The notes beneath the pieces were generated by a model. It did no database searches and was not told the origin of the DNA. It saw nothing but the letters and a program-made list of their open reading frames with translations. Position numbers and translations under genes: made by a program. A DNA stretch of 64,000 nt from M55B154 sp964345775 (GTDB lineage: Bacteria > Spirochaetota > UBA4802 > UB4802), in NCBI GenBank assembly GCA_964345775.1, contig CAYFSO010000001.1, positions 36,396-100,395 on the forward strand, read 5' to 3'. The stretch's first letter is position 1. Each line of letters starts with the position of its first letter. Shown piece by piece: positions 8,540-16,201 of this stretch.

Positions 8540-9619
8540 TTACCAGCAGATACAGATAAGATCATGAGAGGATACACATACAGGTGCCCCTGAAGATATC
8601 CATTTGCTAACGATACTATCGCTGTCACCAGTTCGACCGTTATATGAAACAGTTCCATTGCTCCAGGTGTCACATGTATTAGCCGCATCAAGACTGCCCT
8701 CAGTTGTTGACCCCGACCACCAGCTGGATGCTGCCACGCCTGCGGCATCCAGTGCTTTATTTATAGAACCATCCATCAGGTCATCCCAGTTGTATGCCAC
8801 AAGGGTCCCGTCGGGTGATCTCACCGGCCAGTCCATGGGCACGCCATGCATGGCGGGAAAGTTCTTGATTGCATCGGTATCAGATATGCTTATGAATGCA
8901 ACTACATGACTGGTTTCCAATTCAGGGTGCTCTTCTTCTTTTCGCTCAGCACACATGTTATCAAGTTCTTCACGTGCCGAGGAAGCGGTCATGGTCGCCA
9001 TGTTGCCCCGGTACGTTCCCACGGAAAAGATATAGATAACTCCCCTTGTCGTTGCGGAGGTTGTGCTATACGCCGAGATATTATCATCTCCATCACGTAT
9101 CACCACATTAAAGTAATAGGTGGTTCCCTTATCAAGTGTTTCTGCCATCACCTGTGTTGTATTTATATACCAGCCGGTAACGGGGGAACCGTTATTCATG
9201 GCATCGGTTGCCGTTTTTATATTGTTCGATCTTGAACGGTACACCCTGTATTCAAGGTTTTCCACAGGCGTCATATCATCTGAGCCCTTTGCCCACTGCA
9301 GTTTCACACTGTTATCATTCACTGATGACGTGGTGATGATACCATCATTCCCGGAATTCGGAAACTGGTTGAAAGGATCAGGATTACCTGACGTATCCTC
9401 ATCCTGTTGTGCGGCAGTATTCTCTTCGTTTACTACATCTTTAACACCATCTTCAAAACAGGCAGTAAAAACGGCAAGTACAAACATGAAAACCAGCACA
9501 AGTACAACATTGATAACCGACCGTACGGTATGTGCTGAAAAATGAAAAATCACTGCCTTCTTTCCAGCAGTGATTACCTTTTCTTCCCGGGCTTTAAGCC
9601 CATTCTTTAACAGTTTCAT
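8540..9619 (-). CDS. Lipoprotein with fibronectin type III domain and DUF1554-like C-terminal domain
   Basis: 359 residues. A long positively charged N-region (~35 residues) precedes a hydrophobic stretch and the lipobox VFTAC (Cys near 54). An Asp/Asn-rich linker follows, then a fibronectin type III domain (~90-195: VKLQWAKGSDD, LEYRVYRS, TTYYFNVVIRDGD). The C-terminal ~165 residues resemble the Leptospira DUF1554 lectin-like module: VGTYRGNMA near its start, several tryptophans, then NTCDTWSNGT and a closing cysteine pair in HDLICICW. An AGAGG ribosome-binding site supports this start. Probably surface-exposed and adhesive, by analogy with leptospiral lipoproteins; the DUF1554 match rests on motif memory and needs a profile search. 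Confidence 0.65.
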   Translation of the reverse strand: MKLLKNGLKAREEKVITAGKKAVIFHFSAHTVRSVINVVLVLVFMFVLAVFTACFEDGVKDVVNEENTAAQQDEDTSGNPDPFNQFPNSGNDGIITTSSVNDNSVKLQWAKGSDDMTPVENLEYRVYRSRSNNIKTATDAMNNGSPVTGWYINTTQVMAETLDKGTTYYFNVVIRDGDDNISAYSTTSATTRGVIYIFSVGTYRGNMATMTASSAREELDNMCAERKEEEHPELETSHVVAFISISDTDAIKNFPAMHGVPMDWPVRSPDGTLVAYNWDDLMDGSINKALDAAGVAASSWWSGSTTEGSLDAANTCDTWSNGTVSYNGRTGDSDSIVSKWISSGAPVCVSSHDLICICW

Positions 9620-9701
9620 AATTGCCTCTTTTTGCTACCTGTTTTACCACCTGTCACGTATAAGTTTTATACAACCACTTTCCGTCTACAAACATTAATT
9701 T

Positions 9702-9754
9702 ACTAAAAGGCTGTGCAAAAATCAAGAAATATTTATTTTTTTGCATTTTTTAGT
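9702..9754 (-). terminator. A/T-rich nested hairpin at the end of the EAL gene
   Basis: Nested inverted repeats ACTAAAA/TTTTAGT (outer) and TGCAAAAA/TTTTTGCA (inner, 9714-9721 and 9738-9745) overlap the stop codon of the EAL gene. The stem is poor in G+C, so termination strength is doubtful. Confidence 0.35.
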
Positions 9755-10982
9755 AATCGGTGTGATAATCGATGCACAGTATGAAAGTATCGCCCTCAAT
9801 AGTGGCAAATGACGTGGACATGGTGGTACAGAGTTCTCCCGTTGCAGTCGAAATATACGGTTCCGTTGTATACTTATTCATTCCAGCATTAATAAAGTAA
9901 TAGTAATCCTTGAACGAGAGGTCCTCTCCTGTTTCTGCAGGACGAAACAACCTGCTGGTTGCCGGTGCGCTGAATCCCGGGTTCATAACCGTTCGGGTTA
10001 TCTGCACACCTTTTGAATCAAGTATATAGCCACAACTAATCTCTGTAAGCCCTGCCAGCAATTCGGTAAGTGTTTCATCCAGTTCAGAAGCATAACAGTT
10101 TGAAAGTTCACTCTTTATTTCAGCTGTTATGTGGTTAAGAAAACGAAACGTATCCCTTTTCTTCTGGATCTTTTTCAGCGTATGTTCCCTGAAATCAAGT
10201 GCCACTTCTTCTATAGTTTCATATAAAGATCCCACGGGTATATCAGCAGCCGGGGCAGGCTCAGCAAAGTAATATCCCTGCAGGACATCTACCCCCAGTT
10301 CAAGAAGATGTGCCGCATCATCGCTGTTTTCAATCCCTTCTGCTACTATCACCGCACCCGTTTTATGCCCAAGGTTCACTATTGAACGGGAAACTTCCTG
10401 CCTGTAAAAACTCTTGTTCACATCCTTCACAAGTGAGCGGTCAAGCTTCAAGAGATGGGGGCTGATAGAGAACAACCTGTCCCAGTTGAGGTTCTGTCGA
10501 CCCATGTCGTCAAGGGCAACAAGGAACCCGTTATCCTTGTAATCATCGACAAAGGACCGGAGCAGGTCGGTATGACTGTTGCATGATTCTACTATTTCGA
10601 TCATAACATTTCCGGGATGGATATTATACTGGTTAACCATATCCAGGAGCATATTCGAACAAAGGAAGGTATCATCAAGAAAGGTAATATCCATGTTTAT
10701 TGACAAAATGTGCTCCGGGTTAAGCCGGTGGAGAGGGGCGTATGCCTGTATGCCCTTTTTGCGGCATAGCCTGTCAAGTTGGAGCACCACTCCCTGCTCC
10801 CTGGCAGACTGAAATAATATATCAGGAGGAATAATAGAGCCTTTTTCAGGATGGATACCCCTTGATAATGCCTCGTAGCCAATCACCTTTTTTTTACGAA
10901 GGGATACCATTGGCTGAAAATGTGTTTCTATCAATTCTTCATCAATTATTCTCTTTATGTCAAAATCAATTGCTATCTGCAT
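9750..10982 (-). CDS. EAL-domain cyclic-di-GMP phosphodiesterase with C-terminal PDC/Cache-like sensor
   Basis: 410 residues, no membrane segment. Residues ~15-265 are an EAL domain that should hydrolyse c-di-GMP to pGpG: the catalytic motif is YEALSRG, with MIEIVES, LDDMG (usual DDFG), LKLDRSLV, VAEGIEN and LQGYYFAEP all present, so the metal and base residues look complete. Residues ~275-410 resemble a PDC/Cache-like module as in YkuI: CGYILDSKGVQITRTV, YYYFINAG, EPYISTATGELC. That layout suggests small-molecule sensing in the cytoplasm that tunes phosphodiesterase activity. It lies downstream of the thiolase operon on the same strand, separated by 121 bases that fold into alternative hairpins. 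Confidence 0.9.
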   Translation of the reverse strand: MQIAIDFDIKRIIDEELIETHFQPMVSLRKKKVIGYEALSRGIHPEKGSIIPPDILFQSAREQGVVLQLDRLCRKKGIQAYAPLHRLNPEHILSINMDITFLDDTFLCSNMLLDMVNQYNIHPGNVMIEIVESCNSHTDLLRSFVDDYKDNGFLVALDDMGRQNLNWDRLFSISPHLLKLDRSLVKDVNKSFYRQEVSRSIVNLGHKTGAVIVAEGIENSDDAAHLLELGVDVLQGYYFAEPAPAADIPVGSLYETIEEVALDFREHTLKKIQKKRDTFRFLNHITAEIKSELSNCYASELDETLTELLAGLTEISCGYILDSKGVQITRTVMNPGFSAPATSRLFRPAETGEDLSFKDYYYFINAGMNKYTTEPYISTATGELCTTMSTSFATIEGDTFILCIDYHTDY

Positions 10983-11020
10983 ACCATTACCGTTTATCTC
11001 CGTATTTACGAGGACAATAA

Positions 11021-11075
11021 TACAGCAGGCAACCTGCTGTATACCAGTTTTTTATAATAATTTCAGCAGGTTGCC
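11021..11075 (-). promoter_or_regulatory. Two mutually exclusive hairpins between the thiolase and EAL genes
   Basis: Hairpin A: TACAGCAGG (11021-11029), loop CAA, CCTGCTGTA (11033-11041). Hairpin B: GGCAACCTGCTG (11028-11039) pairs with CAGCAGGTTGCC (11064-11075) over a 24-base A/T-rich loop. Both use 11028-11039, so only one can form. On the minus strand hairpin A is followed by TTATTGT. This is the layout of a terminator with an alternative structure, read from the thiolase gene towards the EAL gene. Confidence 0.45.
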
Positions 11076-11103
11076 CTGATCAACATGGAGGTAATACGGT
11101 CTT

Positions 11104-12312
11104 TCAAACCCCGTGCATCCCGATGATGGCTATACTGCATACATTCATCATGGGAAATCCACCCAGGTTGTGGGTCAAGCCCAGCTTCGGATCCTTCAAC
11201 TGCCGCTCTCCTGCCCGTCCATGAAGCTGGAGGTACACCTCGTACAGCATACGCAGCCCCGATGCGCCTATGGGATGGCCAAAGCATTTCAACCCGCCAT
11301 CGGTCTGGCATGGTATCTGCCCATCCAGGTCAAAAAAGCCGTTTAAAATATCTTCCGGTGCACTGCCCCTTTCAGATATATGCAGGTCTTCCATTGTAAT
11401 AAGTTCTGTAATCGAAAAGCAGTCGTGAACTTCCAGCATGCTCAGTTCTTTCCTGGGATCTTTAATGCCCGCTTCACTGTACGCTTCACTGCTCGCCTTT
11501 GATGTGGTAACAAAATGCGCGCCATCCCAGTTGCTGAACGCAATTTCCTCACCGTTACTCAATGCCAGTTGCAATGCCTTCACTGACACGAAATCCTTTT
11601 TCCCCATCTTTTTTGCAAGTTCGGGGGTGGTGACTATGGCACAGGCCGCGCCATCACTGACCCCGCAACAATCAAAAAGGCCAAGCGGGAAGGCGATCAT
11701 GGGTGCGTTCAGTACCTGGTCCTCTGTGACCGCCTTCTGCAAATGGGCTTTTTTATTCAGCACGCCATTCCTGTGACTTTTTGCCGAAACATGGGCCATG
11801 GCCTTTTTCAGGTCTTCCATCTTTACACCGTATTTGGCCGTGTATCCGCTTGCCAGCATGGCAAAACAACCGGGCGCCGTTACGTTGGGAAACCAGAGCC
11901 CATTCAACGTGCCGATGGCAGAACTGAACTCCGGAAGTCCACCATACCCCACATCCTTGAGTTTTTCCGACCCTATGGCCAGGGCAATGTCATACGCGCC
12001 TGATGCCACTGCATATACTGCCCCCCTGAAAGCCTCTGTGCCGCTTGCACAAAAATTTTCAGTGCGGGTTACTGCTATATTAGGAAACCGCAATGCCATG
12101 GAGGCGGGCAGCGCGCTTTTCCCTACGTTGACCTCGTCAAAACAACTGGAAAACCATGCGGCCTCTACCTGGTTCTTTTCTATACCTGCATCCTGGATAG
12201 CTTCTTCGAAGGCTTCCACCATCAGGTCCTCTGAACTGTCTTCCCACCGTTCACCAAACTTTGTACAGCCCATTCCTATTATGGCTACCTTGTCACGAAT
12301 ACCCTTAGCCAT
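11104..12312 (-). CDS. Thiolase of the SCPx/archaeal acetoacetyl-CoA thiolase type
   Basis: 402 residues from the ATG at 12312, chosen because GGAGG lies 6 bases before it; it overlaps the end of the preceding gene by 8 bases, indicating translational coupling. Thiolases cleave 3-ketoacyl-CoA with CoA or condense two acyl-CoAs. Seen: nucleophile Cys88 in NFCASG, the SCPx-type EVHDCFSITELI (295-306), His346 in FGHPIGASG, and HNLGG (381-385) where classical thiolases carry CxGGG; the replacement of that second cysteine by histidine is typical of SCPx and archaeal enzymes. Archaeal thiolases of this kind form a complex with HMG-CoA synthase and a DUF35 protein; here those two partners are fused in the adjacent gene. 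Direction (cleavage or condensation) is not decided by sequence. Confidence 0.9.
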   Translation of the reverse strand: MAKGIRDKVAIIGMGCTKFGERWEDSSEDLMVEAFEEAIQDAGIEKNQVEAAWFSSCFDEVNVGKSALPASMALRFPNIAVTRTENFCASGTEAFRGAVYAVASGAYDIALAIGSEKLKDVGYGGLPEFSSAIGTLNGLWFPNVTAPGCFAMLASGYTAKYGVKMEDLKKAMAHVSAKSHRNGVLNKKAHLQKAVTEDQVLNAPMIAFPLGLFDCCGVSDGAACAIVTTPELAKKMGKKDFVSVKALQLALSNGEEIAFSNWDGAHFVTTSKASSEAYSEAGIKDPRKELSMLEVHDCFSITELITMEDLHISERGSAPEDILNGFFDLDGQIPCQTDGGLKCFGHPIGASGLRMLYEVYLQLHGRAGERQLKDPKLGLTHNLGGFPMMNVCSIAIIGMHGV

Positions 12313-13774
12313 GAGATACCTCCTCTGCCTTTGGGACTGCCTTCCAGAAATATCCACTGAAGCCACGCACATGGTCCCGGTATTTCCGCCTGAAAGACAG
12401 GTCCATTTCCATCCCTACCGATACGTTATCAAGCTGGCAGTCCGTGAAGTCCAGCATTGTACGTCCACCACCCTCGAATTCAACAAGTCCATATATTGCG
12501 GGAGGGTCAATTGAAGCAGCCAGCATATCCCCGGTATACATGAGCACCCTGGCAGTCTTTCCCGGAAAACTGTAATCTTCCATGTCATTCACCGCGTTGC
12601 ATTCCGGGTTCACACACATTGGTGTTGGAGGGAACTGTACAGTACCACATGCCCTGCACTTTGCCCCTGTCATGCCCAGTATCATTTTCCTGTGACGCCA
12701 TAGTGCGGTAAGCGGAGTATTTTTTACCGATTCACCCCTGATGCCCATATCCGCTTCAAGCATGTCCCTGAACTTGAGATACCTGGGATAAGATGCCATC
12801 TCCAGCCTGTGTCCCAGCAATTCTGCGAATCCCCGTGGTCGTGATAATTTTTCTATATTATCCGTAACCCTAAAGCCCAGCACATCACATCCCTGTCCAA
12901 AACCGGCAATCACTATGATCTCCCCCGGTCTGGCCTTATCCAAAACCGGGTTAAGCATAAGCAGTGGATGTGCTGACCCGGTATCCCCGCAACTATCATG
13001 CAGGTTATCCTGTACCTTCTCTTCCGGCAGGCCCAGCTTTCTGGCGATGTTCCTGTGCTCACGGTTGTAGTAGCAGGGATATACCACGTGGGATACGTCT
13101 TCGATCTTAACAGAATGCCGTGCCAGGAAACCCTTTATTGCTTCCGGGATAATGGTTGCAAAGCCTTCATCCCGAACCCATCTTTCTTCCCAGTTATAAT
13201 CGAATTTATTTCGAGGACTCCTGTAATGATCAACCAGGTCATGTTGTATTGAGTATGATCCGAGATATTCAGCTATTACGTTGTCATCACCAACTATCAC
13301 CGCCGCGGCACCATCCCCTATGAACATTTCGTACATGGTTGCTGATTTTGCCATCCTGTTATCCGAAGCGGCAACCATTATGGCAGAAGATGCTCCGCTT
13401 GACGCGGTTTCACACGCGGTAATAAGAGCACCTGTTCCCGATTTCAACGAACCGGTAAAATCAGACGTACGTACTCCTTCCTCCGGCAGGTTGAGTGCAT
13501 TCGCGATGATCCCTGCATTTTGCCTGTCAAGGAAGGGAGGGGTGGTGGTGGCATAAAACAGGGTATCCACCTTTTTCATGTCCGCATCCCTGCTGCAGTC
13601 ATACGCGGCGGCAACAGCCATGGTCAATGCGTCCTCGTCCCAGTTTGCCACGGTGCGTTCACCTTTGGCCACGGCAAATATTACCGGGTTAAACCATGCC
13701 ATGTTTTGCACCACGGTCATCCTGGGCAGCCTGTTACGCGGCAGGTAACCTCCATAACTCACAATTCCAGCCAT
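12305..13774 (-). CDS. HMG-CoA-synthase-like domain fused to a DUF35 zinc-ribbon/OB-fold; catalytic cysteine apparently lost
   Basis: 489 residues from the ATG at 13774, which has GGAGG 8 bases upstream; an earlier GTG overlaps that site and is rejected. Residues 1-~325 follow archaeal HMG-CoA synthase / KAS III along the whole length (IGDGAAAVIVGDD, VLDKARPGEIIVIAGFGQG). Residues ~365-480 are a DUF35 acyl-CoA-binding module with zinc ligands Cys373, Cys376, Cys387 and Cys392 and an OB-fold. Odd: where the family has its nucleophile (archaeal FACKAGT, bacterial ACAGF) this protein reads GSLKSGT, Leu110 in place of Cys; where the catalytic histidine is expected (VFHQPN before the AKKLG helix) it reads VVYPCYYN. 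So the condensing site seems dead and the protein may be a scaffold or CoA-binding partner of the thiolase. Function is inferred. Confidence 0.85.
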   Translation of the reverse strand: MAGIVSYGGYLPRNRLPRMTVVQNMAWFNPVIFAVAKGERTVANWDEDALTMAVAAAYDCSRDADMKKVDTLFYATTTPPFLDRQNAGIIANALNLPEEGVRTSDFTGSLKSGTGALITACETASSGASSAIMVAASDNRMAKSATMYEMFIGDGAAAVIVGDDNVIAEYLGSYSIQHDLVDHYRSPRNKFDYNWEERWVRDEGFATIIPEAIKGFLARHSVKIEDVSHVVYPCYYNREHRNIARKLGLPEEKVQDNLHDSCGDTGSAHPLLMLNPVLDKARPGEIIVIAGFGQGCDVLGFRVTDNIEKLSRPRGFAELLGHRLEMASYPRYLKFRDMLEADMGIRGESVKNTPLTALWRHRKMILGMTGAKCRACGTVQFPPTPMCVNPECNAVNDMEDYSFPGKTARVLMYTGDMLAASIDPPAIYGLVEFEGGGRTMLDFTDCQLDNVSVGMEMDLSFRRKYRDHVRGFSGYFWKAVPKAEEVSHG

Positions 13775-13836
13775 TACTTTCCTCCTCCTGGACACCCGGC
13801 GGGAAATCTCCCGTCGGGTCGTTTTTGCGTTCTTTT

Positions 13837-14745
13837 TTATTTCAAAAGTGGAGCCATGAAACCGAAACTTTCCCCCAGGTTGTTCAGGGGTTTGGCATCA
13901 CCTATATCGGTGATCTTATCCCAGTTCTCTTTTATCTCCTCCGGTGATATTTCACGGGAACCGTCCCCGATAATTGTACCGCTTGCACACACAACAGCGG
14001 TTCTGCTGTACCATCCTGCTGCACAGTTGAATATCATTCCACTGTCCTGGCAGTCTTCCGAGGCGAGGTACAACACCAGTGGTACTATGAAGTCTGGCTT
14101 TAGCTTTTCGAACATTTCAGGCGGCAGTACATCTTCGGTAAGCCTTGATGCCGCCACCGGTGCGATAGTATTGGTAAATATGCTGTTCTTGGCGCCTTCC
14201 AGTTTCAATACGTTCATTAAGCCTATAAGTCCCGTCTTTGCGGAGGCGTAATTTGCCTGTCCAAAGTTACCGTAAAGACCGGCACCTGAAGTGGTAAATA
14301 TGATCCTGCCGTACCCCTGTTCCTTCATCGCAAGGAAGGCAGGCTGGGTCACGCAGTATGCACCACGCAGGTGAACCGCAACAACCGAGTCCCATTCGGC
14401 CTCTGACATCCTGGAAAAGCTCCTGTCACGAAGAATTCCAGCGTTATTGACCAAAACATCAATCTTCCCGAAAGCGTCAATAGCGGTCTTGACGATGTTC
14501 TGTCCACCTTCAATTGTTGCAACGTTATCGTAATTTGCAACAGCCTCTCCACCCTGTGATCTTATCTCGTCAACAACCGTATCCGCCGCGTTGTGACTTT
14601 CACCAGACCCATCTCGTGATCCACCAAGGTCATTGACCACAACCTTTGCGCCTCTTTTCGCAAACTCCAGGGCGTAGTTCTTCCCCAGACCGGCACCGGC
14701 CCCGGTAATTATTACTACCCTGTCCTTGAAATCAATTGATGCCAT
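13837..14745 (-). CDS. MFE-2-like (R)-3-hydroxyacyl-CoA dehydrogenase (SDR)
   Basis: 302 residues from the ATG at 14745 (GGAGG 6 bases upstream; a TTG two codons earlier is less likely). A short-chain dehydrogenase closest in pattern to the dehydrogenase part of peroxisomal multifunctional enzyme 2: cofactor loop TGAGAGLGK, VVVNDLGG, NNAGILRDRSF, catalytic Ser in TTSGAG and Tyr/Lys in YASAK. It would interconvert (3R)-hydroxyacyl-CoA and 3-ketoacyl-CoA with NAD(H). A C-terminal tail of ~50 residues after the Rossmann fold (from GTIIGDGSREISPEE) is also an MFE-2 trait. It lies between the MaoC hydratase and the HMGS/DUF35 gene, which makes the reaction order hydration, oxidation, thiolysis. 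Confidence 0.92.
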   Translation of the reverse strand: MASIDFKDRVVIITGAGAGLGKNYALEFAKRGAKVVVNDLGGSRDGSGESHNAADTVVDEIRSQGGEAVANYDNVATIEGGQNIVKTAIDAFGKIDVLVNNAGILRDRSFSRMSEAEWDSVVAVHLRGAYCVTQPAFLAMKEQGYGRIIFTTSGAGLYGNFGQANYASAKTGLIGLMNVLKLEGAKNSIFTNTIAPVAASRLTEDVLPPEMFEKLKPDFIVPLVLYLASEDCQDSGMIFNCAAGWYSRTAVVCASGTIIGDGSREISPEEIKENWDKITDIGDAKPLNNLGESFGFMAPLLK

Positions 14746-14805
14746 ATACAACCTCCCATGTATTTATCATGAATTATACTTGTTTTAATTACCATTCACC
14801 ATCCA

Positions 14806-15666
14806 CTAAACACCATCATCCACCATGCACCAGCTGTTACGCAACACGTCCTTACCCTCGTTATTGACAGCGTTTATGCCGTAACGTGTTCCCTCACCGG
14901 TTTTCTCTACCTGGAAGCCCTCGAAGCTTATGGTTTGTCCCGGTATAACCGGCCTTGCAAAACGGACTTTCAGGGCACGTAATCTCATGGGGTCACGATC
15001 ATCCCCGCAGAGGTTATCCACAGCCGCCTTATGGGTAAATGCCATTGTACACAAACCCTGTAATATTATCCCGGGTAAGCCAACCTTTTTTGCAAATTCA
15101 TCATCAACATGTATTGGGTTATGATCTCCCGATGGTTCTGCGTAAATGAAACTTTGCCCGTTCCTTACCTGCATGCTGTCCTTCCAGAGGACATTCGTCT
15201 TCTCAATGGTTTCTTCTTTGTGATCATCCGGTTTCCCTGAACCGGCACTTCGGTCATAGAATTCCCATTTTGATCTTACCACTTCCTCACCATCCTGGTT
15301 ACTACTGGTAGTTTCCCAGCCGAGGATCCCCCCTCTTTCACGGACATGGATATGACGTATAGTTCCTTCGGTGGTTATCACGTCATCCGGCCGTACCGGC
15401 TTTAGCCAGTGAAATTCCTGCGAGTAATGCACCACCATCATCATGTTCATACCAATCTCTTCGTCAAACATTATCCGGGCCGTGGGACCCGCAGCATAAT
15501 GAACCGCGTACATGGGAGGAACTATGATACCCCCCTGCCTCCTGTTATCATAAAACGCATTATTATCCTCGTTATACGCCAGGGCATAATAGATACTTTC
15601 GTGCCTGGATATCGTTACAGGTGAAGAGGTGTACGTTTTACCGATGACGTTCTCATTGAGCGGCAT
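14806..15666 (-). CDS. MaoC-family (R)-specific enoyl-CoA hydratase, double hotdog (MFE-2 hydratase 2 type)
   Basis: 286 residues, the length of a two-hotdog hydratase 2 as in peroxisomal MFE-2. The second half carries the active-site motif YAEPSGDHNPIHVDD with the catalytic Asp and His of DxNPxH, followed by GIILQGLCTMAF; the usual LHG is LQG here. The first hotdog (1-~140) is degenerate in sequence and should hold the acyl chain. It would hydrate trans-2-enoyl-CoA to (3R)-hydroxyacyl-CoA, the substrate of the SDR encoded 60 bases downstream. GGAGG precedes the ATG. First gene of a four-gene operon; two palindromes lie in the upstream region and could be operator sites. Confidence 0.92.
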   Translation of the reverse strand: MPLNENVIGKTYTSSPVTISRHESIYYALAYNEDNNAFYDNRRQGGIIVPPMYAVHYAAGPTARIMFDEEIGMNMMMVVHYSQEFHWLKPVRPDDVITTEGTIRHIHVRERGGILGWETTSSNQDGEEVVRSKWEFYDRSAGSGKPDDHKEETIEKTNVLWKDSMQVRNGQSFIYAEPSGDHNPIHVDDEFAKKVGLPGIILQGLCTMAFTHKAAVDNLCGDDRDPMRLRALKVRFARPVIPGQTISFEGFQVEKTGEGTRYGINAVNNEGKDVLRNSWCMVDDGV

Positions 15667-15717
15667 AGATGTCCTCCGTTATTGTTATTACACAATGGCA
15701 TGGGACACGCAAGAAAA

Positions 15718-15733
15718 ATATGTAATTACATAT
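15718..15733. promoter_or_regulatory. 16-base perfect palindrome upstream of the MaoC operon
   Basis: ATATGTAATTACATAT, a perfect palindrome 52 bases ahead of the MaoC start codon, in an A/T-rich region expected to hold the operon promoter. Its size and symmetry fit a dimeric repressor such as a TetR or GntR protein; no such gene is adjacent. Confidence 0.4.
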
Positions 15734-15758
15734 TTATATATACAATATTACGCAAAAG

Positions 15759-15797
15759 CCGTATTTTATTGTATTATTGTAATACAATAAAATACGG
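15759..15797. repeat. 18-base perfect inverted repeat with 3-base loop
   Basis: Arms 15759-15776 and 15780-15797 (beginning CCGTATTTTATTG) are perfectly complementary around TTG. It lies between the end of the MscS relic and the MaoC operon, both on the minus strand. It may be the old terminator of the decayed gene or a site controlling the operon. Confidence 0.6.
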
Positions 15798-15865
15798 TAT
15801 AACTACTCATCCCGTGTGTCAATCTTTTTTCATTGGAACAAATGCTTCTTCACTCGCAGCTACCT

Positions 15866-16169
15866 TCACTCTTCAGTTTTGTGAAGATACACTGTATGCG
15901 TGGGGAATGGTATTGTTATGTCCGCCAAGTTAAGGGCATTGTATATCTTTTTGGTGGCTTCCAGTTTCTTTATATACTGATTCTCGTATATAGGCCACAC
16001 CGAAGTCAACAACCACCCGAATTGCAGGGGCTGGCAAATTGTAGAAATCAGCAACCACAACTTTAATAACATTCCGATTGTCACTGACATCTGCATTTAC
16101 GGCGTTTTCAGTCTTTGCACACAATCCAGACGGGAATACAATAGTAACAAACATCAGGGTATATATCAA
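15866..16169 (-). pseudogene. Relic of an MscS-family mechanosensitive channel
   Basis: Two overlapping minus-strand frames together spell pieces of the soluble part of an MscS channel. The upstream frame gives NADVSDN (the pore-to-vestibule strand usually read as PNADVSDN) and, later, RVVVDFGVAY, the typical beta-domain strand. The second frame continues from around 15975 with KKIYNALNLADITIPFP and THTVYL, the classic MscS C-terminus (xxGIEIPFPQxTV). The two halves are out of frame, there is an insertion between the first two motifs, and no membrane region remains upstream, so it cannot make a channel. Assignment rests on motif recognition. The rest of 15667-16201 holds the two palindromes described separately and no other gene. 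Confidence 0.5.
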
Positions 16170-16201
16170 GACCCCTCATTCCAGTTGTCCTTTAAAATTA
16201 A

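Noticed and set aside
13775..13795. Longer start (GTG) for the HMGS-like/DUF35 protein
   Set aside because: The GTG lies on the GGAGGAGG ribosome-binding site of the ATG at 13774, so it cannot be the real start.
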